Shown here: piece after piece, positions 1 through 8,589 of the stretch
Layout: every line of letters begins with the position of its first letter
Position numbering within the stretch: position 1 is the stretch's first letter
Assembly: GCF_001429725.1 (NCBI RefSeq)
Contig: NZ_LMHV01000043.1
Span: 387,619-451,618 of the forward strand
DNA: 64,000 nt
Reading direction: 5' to 3'
Origin: Rhizobium sp. Root708
GTDB taxonomy: Bacteria > Pseudomonadota > Alphaproteobacteria > Rhizobiales > Rhizobiaceae
Position numbers and translations under genes: made by a program
Notes under the pieces: model-generated
Told to the model about the DNA's origin: nothing
Seen by the model: the letters and a program-made list of their open reading frames with translations, nothing else
Database searches by the model: none

Positions 1-639
1 GCCGGAACGCATGCCGTCAAGGACGGCACGGCGGATCTCCTCTGCGGGGCCGAACCGGTGACGCTCAGCCGCCGGCAGGAAGTCTCGTTCTCGATCCCGA
101 TCTTCCCGAGCGGCACTGGCGCGCTGCTCAACGCCAGTTCGCCGCTGGCGCTGCGCGAGGTCCTGCAATACGGCCAGCCGTCGAGCCGGCCAGTCTGGCG
201 CGGTTCGCCGGCCCGCACGATCCTCGAGCACAAGACGTTCTCGTCGATCGCCGGATCCTCAAGCGAACGCTGGCTCTCCGACAGGATCAAGACCTTCCAG
301 CTTGCCGCGACGGCAACGCCCGTCAGCAGCTACCAGCAGGGGATCGAGCGCGTGCTCGACGGCAGCTCCGCCGTGCTCTTCGGAGACATGCCGCTGCTGA
401 TGGATGCCGCCGCCCGCAACAGCGACTCCGGCAACCTCATCGTCCTGCAGCGTCATTTTACCTATGAACCGCTTGGGCTCGAGTTGGCGCGTGGTGACGA
501 GGATTTCCGGCTCGCGGTGGATCGCGCCCTGAGCCAGATTTACGCCTCGCAGGATTTCCGCGCCTTCTTCACCACCTGGTTCGGTCCGCCCGATGATGCG
601 ACGGTGACGTTCTTCCGGCAGACGGCTTTGCCGGAATAG
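1..639 (+). CDS. Solute-binding protein, family 3 (partial, 5' end outside window)
   Basis: C-terminal part of an extracellular solute-binding protein of amino-acid-type ABC transporters. The frame is open from base 1, before the first in-frame GTG at 58, and reads DGTADLLCGAEPVTLSRR, so the true start lies to the left. Features typical of family 3 are the early DLLCG-P-T-R stretch (the ligand-contacting DGxxDl..g..t.T..R region), the middle FGDMPLLMDAA and the C-terminal block ending FRAFFTTWFGPPDD. It should act in the periplasm with a permease and ATPase that are not visible here. The ligand cannot be named. A strong hairpin follows at 681-708. Confidence 0.75.
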   Translation, partial: AGTHAVKDGTADLLCGAEPVTLSRRQEVSFSIPIFPSGTGALLNASSPLALREVLQYGQPSSRPVWRGSPARTILEHKTFSSIAGSSSERWLSDRIKTFQLAATATPVSSYQQGIERVLDGSSAVLFGDMPLLMDAAARNSDSGNLIVLQRHFTYEPLGLELARGDEDFRLAVDRALSQIYASQDFRAFFTTWFGPPDDATVTFFRQTALPE

Positions 640-680
640 CCCGCGGTTGAATACTATCGGAAAACCCCTGTGATATCTGG

Positions 681-708
681 AACGCGGCTCTCTGCCGCGT
701 TCTGTTTT
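681..708 (+). terminator. Rho-independent terminator after the solute-binding protein gene
   Basis: An 8-bp perfect stem (AACGCGGC/GCCGCGTT) with a 5-base loop is followed by CTGTTTT. It lies 42 bases after the stop codon of the upstream gene. Confidence 0.7.
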
Positions 709-857
709 GGTGCCGGTTATCCTTGCGGCTGTGATCTCCGCCGAAGGTCCGAAAGCCCGGTTCCCGAAGCTGCTGATTATTTGCTCGGCCGGGAACGATC
801 CGGTCCCCCAGCGATTTCGTATGACTCTGAGGAATGAGTTGAATGCGGAGCTGATCA

Positions 858-1094
858 ATGAGCCGAGCGCGCGGCCGCAGAAAACTGATGCTGAGACTTC
901 CCGACATCAGGCATATTCTGGGAAACATCGCCAGTGAGCCGATGGGCGAGATGTTCGAAGCCTATGATCTGGCTGTCGATGCACTCGATCGTTTCCGGAT
1001 ACAGACTCCCCCGGAACAGAAGCTGATAACGGAATACGAGCAGCTGTGTGAGGAGATAGAGCAGGAAGTGGTCGTCTACTGCACGGGCCGCTGA
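858..1094 (+). CDS. Small hypothetical protein (78 aa)
   Basis: Unrecognised small protein. The ATG at 858 is preceded at good distance by GGAG (847-850), which supports translation from this start. The N-terminus is basic (SRARGRRK) and the rest is acidic and probably helical, ending in EYEQLCEEIEQEVVVYC. There is no signal peptide or membrane segment. It ends 28 bases before the convergent AI-2E-family gene. The amphipathic, coding-like composition and the ribosome site favour a real gene, but no family is assigned. Confidence 0.5.
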   Translation: MSRARGRRKLMLRLPDIRHILGNIASEPMGEMFEAYDLAVDALDRFRIQTPPEQKLITEYEQLCEEIEQEVVVYCTGR

Positions 1095-1122
1095 AACCGC
1101 AGTTCTGAACCGCTCAGAGCCA

Positions 1123-2274
1123 TTACACCCTTTCCGGTTCGGCGCCGACCGATGGTGTGGTTTCAAGCGCGGTCGGCGATGGCCAGGCCCATGCCTTCAA
1201 CAGTTCGTAGAAGACGCTGAGGACAACGGGCCCCAGGAACAGGCCGAGGAGGCCGTTCGAAAGCGTTCCCCCGATAACACCGATAAGGATCACCGGCATC
1301 GGCGTCGACAGACCCCGCGACATCAGGATCGGCTTCAATATGTTGTCGACCACGGTAATGGGCACGGCGACGATGGTGAAGGCGAGCGCGATGCCGGGCG
1401 GCCAGGAAAACCAGACCCATATCATGATCGGCAGCAGCACAAGCCCGGGACCGAGCTGCATGATGCAAAGGATGAATGTCACGAAGGTAAGGACGCCGCG
1501 TGCCGGAATGCCGAAGAAGGCGAAGCACAATCCGCAGAGCAGCGTCTGCAGGAAGGCGACGCCGATCACGCCACGCGACACGTTGCGCACCGTGGCTCCG
1601 GCAAGCCGCGCAAATCCAACGCCCTTGTCGCCGCCGATCCGGCTCGCCAGATGCTGGACGGCATCCGCGAGCCGGGCCGATCGCGTCAGAAAGATACCGG
1701 AGAGGATGATCGAGACGACGAAGCTCAGCACGCCGCCGCCGATCGAGGCAAGTTTTGCAACGATGACGCCCGTGACTTCGCGAATGGGCGCCTGAAACTT
1801 GACGAGGGTGGTAGCGAGATCACCGGCGACCTGGTTCCAGGAATCGTAGATCTTTTGCCCGACGACAGGCCAGTCGCGAATGGCCTCCGGCGCCGAGGGA
1901 AGCGCAAAATGCTCCGTCCACAATTTGCCCACCAGCCCCTGCAGCCCATCGGCAAAGTTGACGGCAACCAGCGCAAGCGGTGCGATGATCAGGACAAGGC
2001 AGCCGACGACGATCACGATCGCGGCGATGACAGGTCTGTTTCCGATCAGCCTCGAGATCGCCGCGAACAAGGGAAAGAGCGCCACCGCGAGAATGGCGGA
2101 CCAGATGACGATCAGCGCAAACGGAGCGATGAGGACGAAGGTCCAATAGGCGAACAAGCCGATGATGCCCAACCGGACGAGATCGCTTACTCTCGCCTCG
2201 ATCGAGATCTGTCCGCCTCCGCCTGCCGGCATCGCCTTGTCGCTCGTCTGCTCCACCGTCGCCCCCGCCGCCAT
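1123..2274 (-). CDS. AI-2E family transporter (PerM/UPF0118)
   Basis: Polytopic inner-membrane protein of the AI-2E exporter/PerM family, 383 aa, a usual length. Hydrophobic segments begin near residue 35 (LGIIGLFAYWTFVLIAPFALIVIWSAIL) and recur to the C-terminus. The long extramembrane region between early and late helices (about 115-190) and the PGIALAF..VP.TVVDNILKPILM stretch near 300-320 are characteristic. Substrate is uncertain: members carry autoinducer-2, ions or other small molecules. It starts 18 bases after the ppk2 stop with GGGGAG upstream, so it is probably the last gene of the leftward sulP-ppk2 operon. Confidence 0.85.
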   Translation of the reverse strand: MAAGATVEQTSDKAMPAGGGGQISIEARVSDLVRLGIIGLFAYWTFVLIAPFALIVIWSAILAVALFPLFAAISRLIGNRPVIAAIVIVVGCLVLIIAPLALVAVNFADGLQGLVGKLWTEHFALPSAPEAIRDWPVVGQKIYDSWNQVAGDLATTLVKFQAPIREVTGVIVAKLASIGGGVLSFVVSIILSGIFLTRSARLADAVQHLASRIGGDKGVGFARLAGATVRNVSRGVIGVAFLQTLLCGLCFAFFGIPARGVLTFVTFILCIMQLGPGLVLLPIMIWVWFSWPPGIALAFTIVAVPITVVDNILKPILMSRGLSTPMPVILIGVIGGTLSNGLLGLFLGPVVLSVFYELLKAWAWPSPTALETTPSVGAEPERV

Positions 2275-2292
2275 GCTTCTCCCCGGTCGATC

Positions 2293-3135
2293 CTATGACG
2301 TCGTATCGGGCACGACGTGGCGGACGCTGTTGTCTTCAATGTAGCTCGACGGCCGCTTTTGACGCTTCCCGAGATCGGGCGCGTCAAACTTCACGCGCTC
2401 GTAGGGGATGGATTGCAGGATGTGCGAGATGCAGTTGACGCGGGCGCGCTTCTTGTCGTCCGACGGCACGATCCACCACGGCGCGTGGTTGCTATCCGTC
2501 ATCCGCAGCATCTCGTCGTAGACCCGGGTATAGTCCCACCAGCGCTGGTAGGATTCGACATCCATCGGGCTCAGCTTCCACTGCCGCATCGGGTCATCGA
2601 TGCGACGACGGAATCTCCGCTCCTGTTCGTCTTCGCTGACCGTCAGGAAGTATTTGAGCAGGATCACGCCGCTTTCGACGATGGCTGCTTCAAAGCGCGG
2701 CGCCAGTTCGAGGAAGCGCTGGGCCTTCTTGTCGCTGCAGAAGCCCATGACGCGATCGACGCCGGCGCGGTTGTACCAGCTGCGATCAAATATCACCGCT
2801 TCGCCGGCGGCCGGCAGGTGCGCGATATAGCGCTGCATGTAGATCTGTGATTTTTCGCGGTCGGTCGGCGCCGGCAGGGCGACGACGCGAAAGACGCGCG
2901 GGCTCACCCGCTCGGTGATCCGCTTGATCATGCCACCCTTGCCGGCGGCGTCGCGTCCCTCGAAAATGATCACGACCCTTGCGCCGGATTTCTTCATCCA
3001 GGCTTGCAGATGGGCAAGTTCGACCTGCAGCCGAACGATCTCCTTGTCGTAATCCCACGACTTCTTCTTCTTTTTGTCCTTGCCGCTGCGGCCTGCATCG
3101 CCATTGATTTGCTTGGGCTCGTAATTCTCGTCCAT
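2293..3135 (-). CDS. ppk2: Polyphosphate kinase 2 (PPK2 family)
   Basis: Cytoplasmic kinase moving phosphate between polyphosphate and nucleotides. The 280-aa length fits a one-domain PPK2. The N-terminus is a lysine-rich tail (GKDKKKKKSWDYD), followed by the Walker A motif FEGRDAAGKGG at about 58-68, the lid region, and the Walker B/lid motif DRSWYNRAGVD at about 118-128. The C-terminal WWIVPSDDKKRAR is also typical. The direction and preferred nucleotide (ADP or GDP) cannot be read from sequence. It lies between a SulP permease and an AI-2E-family permease on the same strand with 18-base gaps, consistent with one transcript. Confidence 0.92.
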   Translation of the reverse strand: MDENYEPKQINGDAGRSGKDKKKKKSWDYDKEIVRLQVELAHLQAWMKKSGARVVIIFEGRDAAGKGGMIKRITERVSPRVFRVVALPAPTDREKSQIYMQRYIAHLPAAGEAVIFDRSWYNRAGVDRVMGFCSDKKAQRFLELAPRFEAAIVESGVILLKYFLTVSEDEQERRFRRRIDDPMRQWKLSPMDVESYQRWWDYTRVYDEMLRMTDSNHAPWWIVPSDDKKRARVNCISHILQSIPYERVKFDAPDLGKRQKRPSSYIEDNSVRHVVPDTTS

Positions 3136-3153
3136 GGTTCTCCCTCCGTGCTG

Positions 3154-4869
3154 CTAAACTGCGCTGCCTGCCGATGCATTGCCGGGCTGGTCGAAGTCTC
3201 CGATCAGCGCCCGCAACGCCTCTTCCCTGCCGTTGAACAGGTTTTGAGCGCCGATCGCCTTGATCACCCCGGCGCGGGTGAGAAGGCCGCGGCTTTCTTC
3301 GCTGAGGTCCGCGATCGCGAATGTGATGTTGCGCCTGGCAAGAATCTCGGCCACGGCATCGAGCGCGGCAGCGCCCGTGCTGTCGATCTGCGTGACAGCG
3401 CTGGCGTCGAGCACAAGGCACCGGGTGTCCGCAGGGAGATCTTTTATGACCGAGCTTAACCGCATGCGAACGTAGTCGGCGTTGTAGAAGAGGATGTTTC
3501 CCTGAATGGCGAAGACGGCGGCGCCGTCGACGGGCCGCGCTTCCGGGTGGCGGGCAAGGTCGAAGAAACCGTGCCGGCCTTCGATGCGGCCAAGCAGCCC
3601 GTCGCGCGGAAACATCGTCTGGCGCAGAAGATAGACCAGTGTCGCGGCGACCGCGACGATGACGCCGTTGAGCACGCCGAAGCTGATGGCGCCCCACATG
3701 GCAATCAGCGCGAAGATGAACTCCATGCGGCTGATCCGCCAGATCTTCCGAAGCTCGTGAACGTCGATGAGGCTGATCGCCGCCATCGCCAGGATTGCGG
3801 CAAGGGCCGGAATCGGAAGGATGCGCAGTGCGCTGTGCAGGAAAACCAGCGCCGCGATCAGCGTCGCCGCCGAGACGAGGCCGGCTGCCTGCGACACGCC
3901 GCCGGTCGAAAGGTTGATCGCCGTGCGTGAATCCGAAACGCTGATCGGGAACGAGCCGAAGAGCCCCGGCGCGATGTTCGCGGCGCCAAGCCCGATAAGC
4001 TCCTGGTTGGCGTCGACCTCTTCGCCGGTTCGCGAGCCGAAGCTGCGCGCCGCGACGATTCCCGCCCCGAAGCTGACGAGGAAGATCGCGGCCGAGCCGA
4101 GCACGATCTTGTCGAGCGGCATCTGATGCAGCGCAGGCAGCGAGAAGCTCGGCAGGCCGCTTGGAATATCGCCGACGACGGCGATGCCGCGCCCCTGGAA
4201 ATCGAAGAGGGCGGAGAGCACGACGGAGAGGACGACGACGACGACCGGTCCCGGAATCTTGGGCTGGAAGGTCCGGATGATCCACAGCAATGCGAACATC
4301 GCAAGACCAAGAAGCAGCGAGGGCCAGTGGATCAGGCCGCTCTTGCCGGCGATCTCGAAGAGCGGCGGGACCAACCCATCGGATTCGATCTTCACCCCGG
4401 TAAAGCGGCTGATCTGGCCGACAAGGATCGACAGCGACACCCCGGCGAAAAAGCCGACGAGGATGGGTCGCGACAGGAAACTTGCGAGAACGCCGAGGCG
4501 CAGCAGCTTGGCGGCGATGCAGCAGATGCCGACGCCGAGCGCAAGCGCCGATGCGATGGCAATCCGGTCGACCGGCGTACCAACGGGGTAGGCGGCAACG
4601 ATCGTTCCCATCGCCGCCGCGAGCACGGTCATGGTAGCCGCATCCGGACCGACGACGAGGAGCCTTGAGGGACCGAAGATCGCATAGGCGATCGGCGCGA
4701 CGATGCTGGCGTAGATGCCCGTTTCCGGCGGCAGGCCGGCGATGGCGGGATAGGCGATGGCGCTCGGCAGGCCGACGGCCGCAATAGACAGGCCGGCCGG
4801 GATATCGCTCTTCAGCCAATCCCTGCTGAAGCCGCTCAGGCCTCGCAACATTGGAAGACTGCCTATCAC
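3154..4869 (-). CDS. SulP family anion permease with STAS domain
   Basis: Inner-membrane SLC26/SulP transporter, 571 aa. The N-terminal half is strongly hydrophobic, starting at DIPAGLSIAAVGLPSAIAYPAIAGLPPETGIYASI, the conserved SulP entry sequence with the P-E-T-G-IYAS motif. The C-terminal STAS domain (about 440-560) includes CLVLDASAVTQIDSTGAAAL, the usual D-S-T/S-G loop. The substrate may be sulfate, bicarbonate or another anion; the family does not settle this. It is the first of three tightly spaced leftward genes. A separate sulfate assimilation locus lies 12 kb away, so a sulfur role here is only possible. Confidence 0.88.
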   Translation of the reverse strand: MIGSLPMLRGLSGFSRDWLKSDIPAGLSIAAVGLPSAIAYPAIAGLPPETGIYASIVAPIAYAIFGPSRLLVVGPDAATMTVLAAAMGTIVAAYPVGTPVDRIAIASALALGVGICCIAAKLLRLGVLASFLSRPILVGFFAGVSLSILVGQISRFTGVKIESDGLVPPLFEIAGKSGLIHWPSLLLGLAMFALLWIIRTFQPKIPGPVVVVVLSVVLSALFDFQGRGIAVVGDIPSGLPSFSLPALHQMPLDKIVLGSAAIFLVSFGAGIVAARSFGSRTGEEVDANQELIGLGAANIAPGLFGSFPISVSDSRTAINLSTGGVSQAAGLVSAATLIAALVFLHSALRILPIPALAAILAMAAISLIDVHELRKIWRISRMEFIFALIAMWGAISFGVLNGVIVAVAATLVYLLRQTMFPRDGLLGRIEGRHGFFDLARHPEARPVDGAAVFAIQGNILFYNADYVRMRLSSVIKDLPADTRCLVLDASAVTQIDSTGAAALDAVAEILARRNITFAIADLSEESRGLLTRAGVIKAIGAQNLFNGREEALRALIGDFDQPGNASAGSAV

Positions 4870-4950
4870 CGCGGGCTCCTTATCGCTTCGTCTTCGGCAT
4901 TCCCGTATTGGTGTCGACCCCGCCCGAAGGACGGGGCCGACCTTCTCCCC

Positions 4951-6108
4951 TCAGTGTTCGAGGAACACGTAGTTCATCCAGCTGCTCATCCGCAAAAGCA
5001 CCTTCCGGAGAACGGCGACGTGGTGCCAGTGGTGCGTATAGACGGCAACCTCGGCGACGACACCGCCTGGCAGCTGGTATCCCTCCGTGCTTTCCAGAAG
5101 CTCGATGCTGGCGATCGTCTGGCCGGGTGCGGCGCGTTCGGGCGACTGCGGGTCGATCAGCGCGCCTGACGGCTGCAACTGGCCCTGCGCCATGACGTCG
5201 ATGATCCCTTGCACACGGGCCTTGAAGATCTTGCCCGGAACCGCTTTGAAGGCCACTTCGGCATCGTCGCCGACGTTGACGCGTTGCAGCGAGTTCTGGA
5301 TGAAGGCGGCGCCGAGCATCTGATCCTGGCTGTCGATGAAGACCATGACCGGGCGCAGCGGAAGCGGGTTCGCCATCATCCCCGGGCGCAGGAAGACCTG
5401 GGTGACGTAGCCGTCGCTCGGTGCGCGGACCGTCGTCTGATCGAGTTCGTATTGCGCGTTGGCGAGTTCGGCCTGAAGCCGGGCGACGGTGGGGTTGGTA
5501 CCGTTGATTTCCGATTCATAGGCCAGTCTTGCCTGCGTGGCCTGGGCGCGGGCGGTATCGACCGTGGCCTCCGCCGTCAGGTAGATGCCCCTGCGGTTTT
5601 CGACTTCGAGTTCGGAGTAGACGGCGCCCTTGCCGCTCGACTTCGAGTTTTCGTTCGATGCCTGGAATTTTTCGAAAGCCTGCTGCGAACGGTCGCGCGA
5701 TGCTTCCGCACCGACGACGGCCGCGTTGGCGGCGTCGAGCGCCGCTTTCAACTGCAGCACCGTCTGCTTGGCTTCGGCGAGCGCCGCGGTCTTCTGGTCG
5801 ACCGTGAACTGGTAGGGGCGCGGATCGATGCGGAAGAGAATGTCGCCCTTCTTCAGCGGCGCGTTGGGTGTCACCGGCACCTCGACAACCTGGCCTCCCA
5901 CTGTCGGAATGACCGGCGCGGAGGTGAAGTAGATGCGCGCGTCGCTGGTGTACGGATGATTGTAGCTCATCAGCAGCAGCAGCGTCCCGATCAGGAAGAT
6001 GCCGCCGAGAACTGATGTCGCCAGCGTCCACTGGTTCACCGGAATGCGGAAGATCTTGAAGATCGCGTAGCAGAGCGCGGCATAGGTGAGGATGAGAAGC
6101 AGGTCCAT
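4951..6108 (-). CDS. HlyD family membrane fusion protein (YiaV/EmrA-like)
   Basis: Periplasmic adaptor of an efflux system anchored in the inner membrane, 385 aa. Two hydrophobic segments lie at the N-terminus (LLLILTYAALCYAIF and SVLGGIFLIGTLLLLM). A lipoyl half-motif follows (VEVPVTPNAPLKKGDILFRIDPRPY), then a long alpha-helical hairpin about residues 100-220, then the second lipoyl half (TVRAPSDGYVTQVFLRPG). Its ATG overlaps the TGA of the DUF3302 gene by one base, the same pairing as E. coli yiaW-yiaV. The partner pump or outer-membrane channel is not in this window. Confidence 0.88.
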   Translation of the reverse strand: MDLLLILTYAALCYAIFKIFRIPVNQWTLATSVLGGIFLIGTLLLLMSYNHPYTSDARIYFTSAPVIPTVGGQVVEVPVTPNAPLKKGDILFRIDPRPYQFTVDQKTAALAEAKQTVLQLKAALDAANAAVVGAEASRDRSQQAFEKFQASNENSKSSGKGAVYSELEVENRRGIYLTAEATVDTARAQATQARLAYESEINGTNPTVARLQAELANAQYELDQTTVRAPSDGYVTQVFLRPGMMANPLPLRPVMVFIDSQDQMLGAAFIQNSLQRVNVGDDAEVAFKAVPGKIFKARVQGIIDVMAQGQLQPSGALIDPQSPERAAPGQTIASIELLESTEGYQLPGGVVAEVAVYTHHWHHVAVLRKVLLRMSSWMNYVFLEH

Positions 6109-6449
6109 CAGGCGGTTTCCTTGTCCGAGGCCTGTGCCTCAAGCTCGGCGATGCGGCCATGCAGGCGGGCGATTTCAGCGTTGGCTTCTGCAGCCGGCGA
6201 CAGCTTCCCATCGGTGCGCATTCCCCAGCCGCGATCCTCGCGATAGAGCGTCGCCCAAATGAACAGGAACGGCCAGATGGCATGCAGCGTGAAGAGACTG
6301 ACCCAACCGGCGACATGAATGGCATCCTGATGCGGATGGTTTCTGGCTTTGGCCATCAGATGAGGAATGTCGTGGATGGCGATCACCGCGTAGAACAGCG
6401 TGATCACGACGAAGAACAGCACGCCCAGCGCAAAATAGTCGAGAAACAC
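6108..6449 (-). CDS. DUF3302 family inner-membrane protein (YiaW-like)
   Basis: Small membrane protein of unknown function, 113 aa from the GTG at 6449. That start follows GGGAGG at close spacing and removes an improbable basic N-terminus from the longer frame, which is open to 6542. It has two hydrophobic segments, LDYFALGVLFFVVITLFYAVIAI and HVAGWVSLFTLHAIWPFLFIWATLY, then a charged C-terminal helix (AEANAEIARLHGRIAELEAQ) that looks like a short coiled coil. It is translationally coupled to the HlyD-type protein, so it is probably an accessory part of that efflux or envelope system. Confidence 0.8.
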   Translation of the reverse strand: MFLDYFALGVLFFVVITLFYAVIAIHDIPHLMAKARNHPHQDAIHVAGWVSLFTLHAIWPFLFIWATLYREDRGWGMRTDGKLSPAAEANAEIARLHGRIAELEAQASDKETA

Positions 6450-6773
6450 GACTCCTCCCTTCCGGCTTGCTCCAGCCGAGCCATTTGATCGCGATCGATA
6501 CCCCCGATAGTAGACCCGCTCCCGCGCAAACGCCCGTAGCATCGCGTAACATCTATCGAGATGCGGACGACCAGCGGCGATCCGGCGGCTATGTTGCGGA
6601 GATGGTGAAGCGGAGGCGAAATGACCGATCGAATGGCATCGGATCGCTTGCGCTGCAGGCGGATTGGTCGCCTCGAAAGCCGGCTACAGTAGGTTCGTGT
6701 ATTATACGTCTGCACCCCAGTTGGCCTGTTATATAGTTTTCACGTCTGCTAGCGCAGTTCGGCGGGGGCGCAA
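6450..6773. promoter_or_regulatory. Divergent intergenic region between the DUF3302 gene and a hypothetical gene
   Basis: These 324 bases hold no convincing gene. The right half is AT-richer and contains TTATATAG near 6729, a plausible -10 region for the gene at 6774. An 8-base direct repeat, ACGTCTGC, occurs at 6706-6713 and 6742-6749, 36 bases apart. No factor can be assigned. Confidence 0.35.
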
Positions 6774-7088
6774 ATGGCGTCGGGAGAACGTGGTTCGACA
6801 TACCTGTCCGCCCTTGAGACGGCAGAGATATATTTCCCTGACCAGGCGAAGCTGGTGCAGCGGCTATTCTACGCAAATGAAGCCTTTCGCAGCATGTGTG
6901 AGGATCTCAAGGACGCCGCACGGACGCTGGCACACATCGAACACCTGCCTGAGGCGGTTCGAGAAGAGCGGCGGCAGGAATATGCGGGCCTGGTCGATGC
7001 CTTGCTGACGGAGATGGGCGAGGCGATCGCCCAATCGAAGATCGTGATGCTGAGGCGCTCGCCCGGCGCCACGCCGAAACTGCCGTGA
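6774..7088 (+). CDS. Hypothetical protein (104 aa)
   Basis: Soluble, probably all-helical protein with no recognised domain. The ATG at 6774 follows GGGGG at reasonable distance, and the upstream region is AT-rich and promoter-like. The sequence is charged and amphipathic (FRSMCEDLKDAARTLAHIEHLPEAVREERRQEYAGLVDALLTEM), suggesting a helical bundle. It ends 47 bases before the DUF3300 gene on the same strand and could share its transcript, but nothing links the functions. Confidence 0.6.
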   Translation: MASGERGSTYLSALETAEIYFPDQAKLVQRLFYANEAFRSMCEDLKDAARTLAHIEHLPEAVREERRQEYAGLVDALLTEMGEAIAQSKIVMLRRSPGATPKLP

Positions 7089-7135
7089 GGGTACGCATCA
7101 TTCGACTGATTTGATTCAACGGAGGTCCATGCGCG

Positions 7136-8536
7136 ATGAAAGCAATTTCCCGCAAACTGCTTGCCGGATTGTCAGCTTTGGCGATTATTGCGCTCCAGCC
7201 GACGCTTCCCCTGCATGCCCAGGCCCCGGCGCCGGCCGCGCCGCCTGCGCAGACGGGAACTGAACAGCCTGCCGCAACGCTTCTCTCCGACGACGAGCTT
7301 GAAGTGCTGGTGGCGCGCATCGCGCTCTATCCCGACGAACTGGTGGCCGCGATCTCGGCTGCCTCGCTCTTTCCGGTGCAGATCATAGAAGCGTCCCGGT
7401 TCCTTGAGGCCAAGAAGAAGAACGCCGACCTCAAGCCGAAAGCCGACTGGGACGGCAGCGTCATCTCGCTGCTGAACTACCCCGACATCGTCAAGATGAT
7501 GGGCGAGGATCTCGACTGGACCCAACAGCTTGCCGATGCGCTGACCAATCAGCAGAAAGATGTCCTGATCGCCATCCAGCAGCTTCGCGATGAGGCGGTT
7601 GCGAAGAACATCATCAAGACGGACGACAAGGTCACGATCGTCAACGAAAACGACAACATCATCATCAAGCCGACCAATCCGGAAAAGATCTACATCCCGC
7701 AATATCCGCCGGAGATGCTTTATGAGCCGACCTATGCGGCGGCTCCGATCTCCTACTATCCTGAGTCCTACGACAATTATTACTATCCGGGTGCGGCCTT
7801 CTTTGCCGGTGCGGTGACGGGACTTGCCTGGGCCGCCGTCGTCAACTGGGACGACTGGGGCGTATGGGGCGGCGGCTGGCGTGGCGGAGACATTGATATC
7901 GATTGCAACAACTGCATGATCGACCGCTCCTTCAATGGAAAGATGAGGTGGAACGACGTCGATTGGGCGAACGTGGATCGCAGCAAGCTCAGTATCGGCA
8001 AGGACCAGTTGAACAAGCTCGATCGGTCCGAGATCAGGTCGGGGCTGCAGGCCGACAATCGCAACCAGCTGCGCAACAAGGCCTCCGAGATCAACAGGAC
8101 CGACCGGCCGGGTAACCGCGGCACCGCTGCCCGCGCCGACGACATCCGGAAGAACACGGCCCAGGGGTTGAAGAACAAGTCGCCGGGCAACGCCGCGGCC
8201 AATCGCCCGAATGCGGGGGCCCGTCCGGATGCACGCCCTGCGAAACCAGCGGCGGGCAATCGACCGAACAAGCCGGCACAGAAGGCAGCAAACAGACCGA
8301 ACAAGCCGCAAATGGCATCAAGGCCTGATAACCGCGCGCGCCAGCCAAGCGCGCTCGGCAATCCTCAGTCCGGCCGCCGGGACGCCGTTGCCTCGAAGCG
8401 CGGCGGACAGAGCATGGGCGGACAGCGCCCTGCCGCGCGGGCCCAGCACCAGCCACCCCCATCCGCTCACCGTGGCGGCGGCGGAGGTCGTGGCGGTGGC
8501 GGTGGCGGCGGTGGTCGCGGCGGCGGACGCCGATGA
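7136..8536 (+). CDS. DUF3300 domain-containing exported protein
   Basis: Exported protein of unknown function, 466 aa. A clear signal peptide (KLLAGLSALAIIALQPTLPLHAQA) is followed by a Pro/Ala linker. The DUF3300 core lies at about residues 45-240 and starts LSDDELEVLVARIALYPDELVAAISAA, a recognisable family signature. A hydrophobic stretch with Gly and Trp follows (about 215-250). The C-terminal 200 residues are low-complexity: Asn, Arg, Pro and Ala rich, ending in a glycine/arginine tail. Start choice: CGGAGG at 7120-7125 sits about 10 bases before the ATG. The DUF2950 gene follows 53 bases later, a pairing seen repeatedly in proteobacteria. Confidence 0.85.
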   Translation: MKAISRKLLAGLSALAIIALQPTLPLHAQAPAPAAPPAQTGTEQPAATLLSDDELEVLVARIALYPDELVAAISAASLFPVQIIEASRFLEAKKKNADLKPKADWDGSVISLLNYPDIVKMMGEDLDWTQQLADALTNQQKDVLIAIQQLRDEAVAKNIIKTDDKVTIVNENDNIIIKPTNPEKIYIPQYPPEMLYEPTYAAAPISYYPESYDNYYYPGAAFFAGAVTGLAWAAVVNWDDWGVWGGGWRGGDIDIDCNNCMIDRSFNGKMRWNDVDWANVDRSKLSIGKDQLNKLDRSEIRSGLQADNRNQLRNKASEINRTDRPGNRGTAARADDIRKNTAQGLKNKSPGNAAANRPNAGARPDARPAKPAAGNRPNKPAQKAANRPNKPQMASRPDNRARQPSALGNPQSGRRDAVASKRGGQSMGGQRPAARAQHQPPPSAHRGGGGGRGGGGGGGGRGGGRR

Positions 8537-8589
8537 TACCTGAAACCGGCAGACCAGCTTACGGACCCAGATCCAGCTTACGGAGTTAG

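Noticed and set aside
2786..4819. 677-codon frame opposite or beside SulP/PPK2
   Set aside because: Same strand but shifted frame; composition is Arg/Pro-rich and there is no domain, whereas the SulP and PPK2 frames carry all family motifs.
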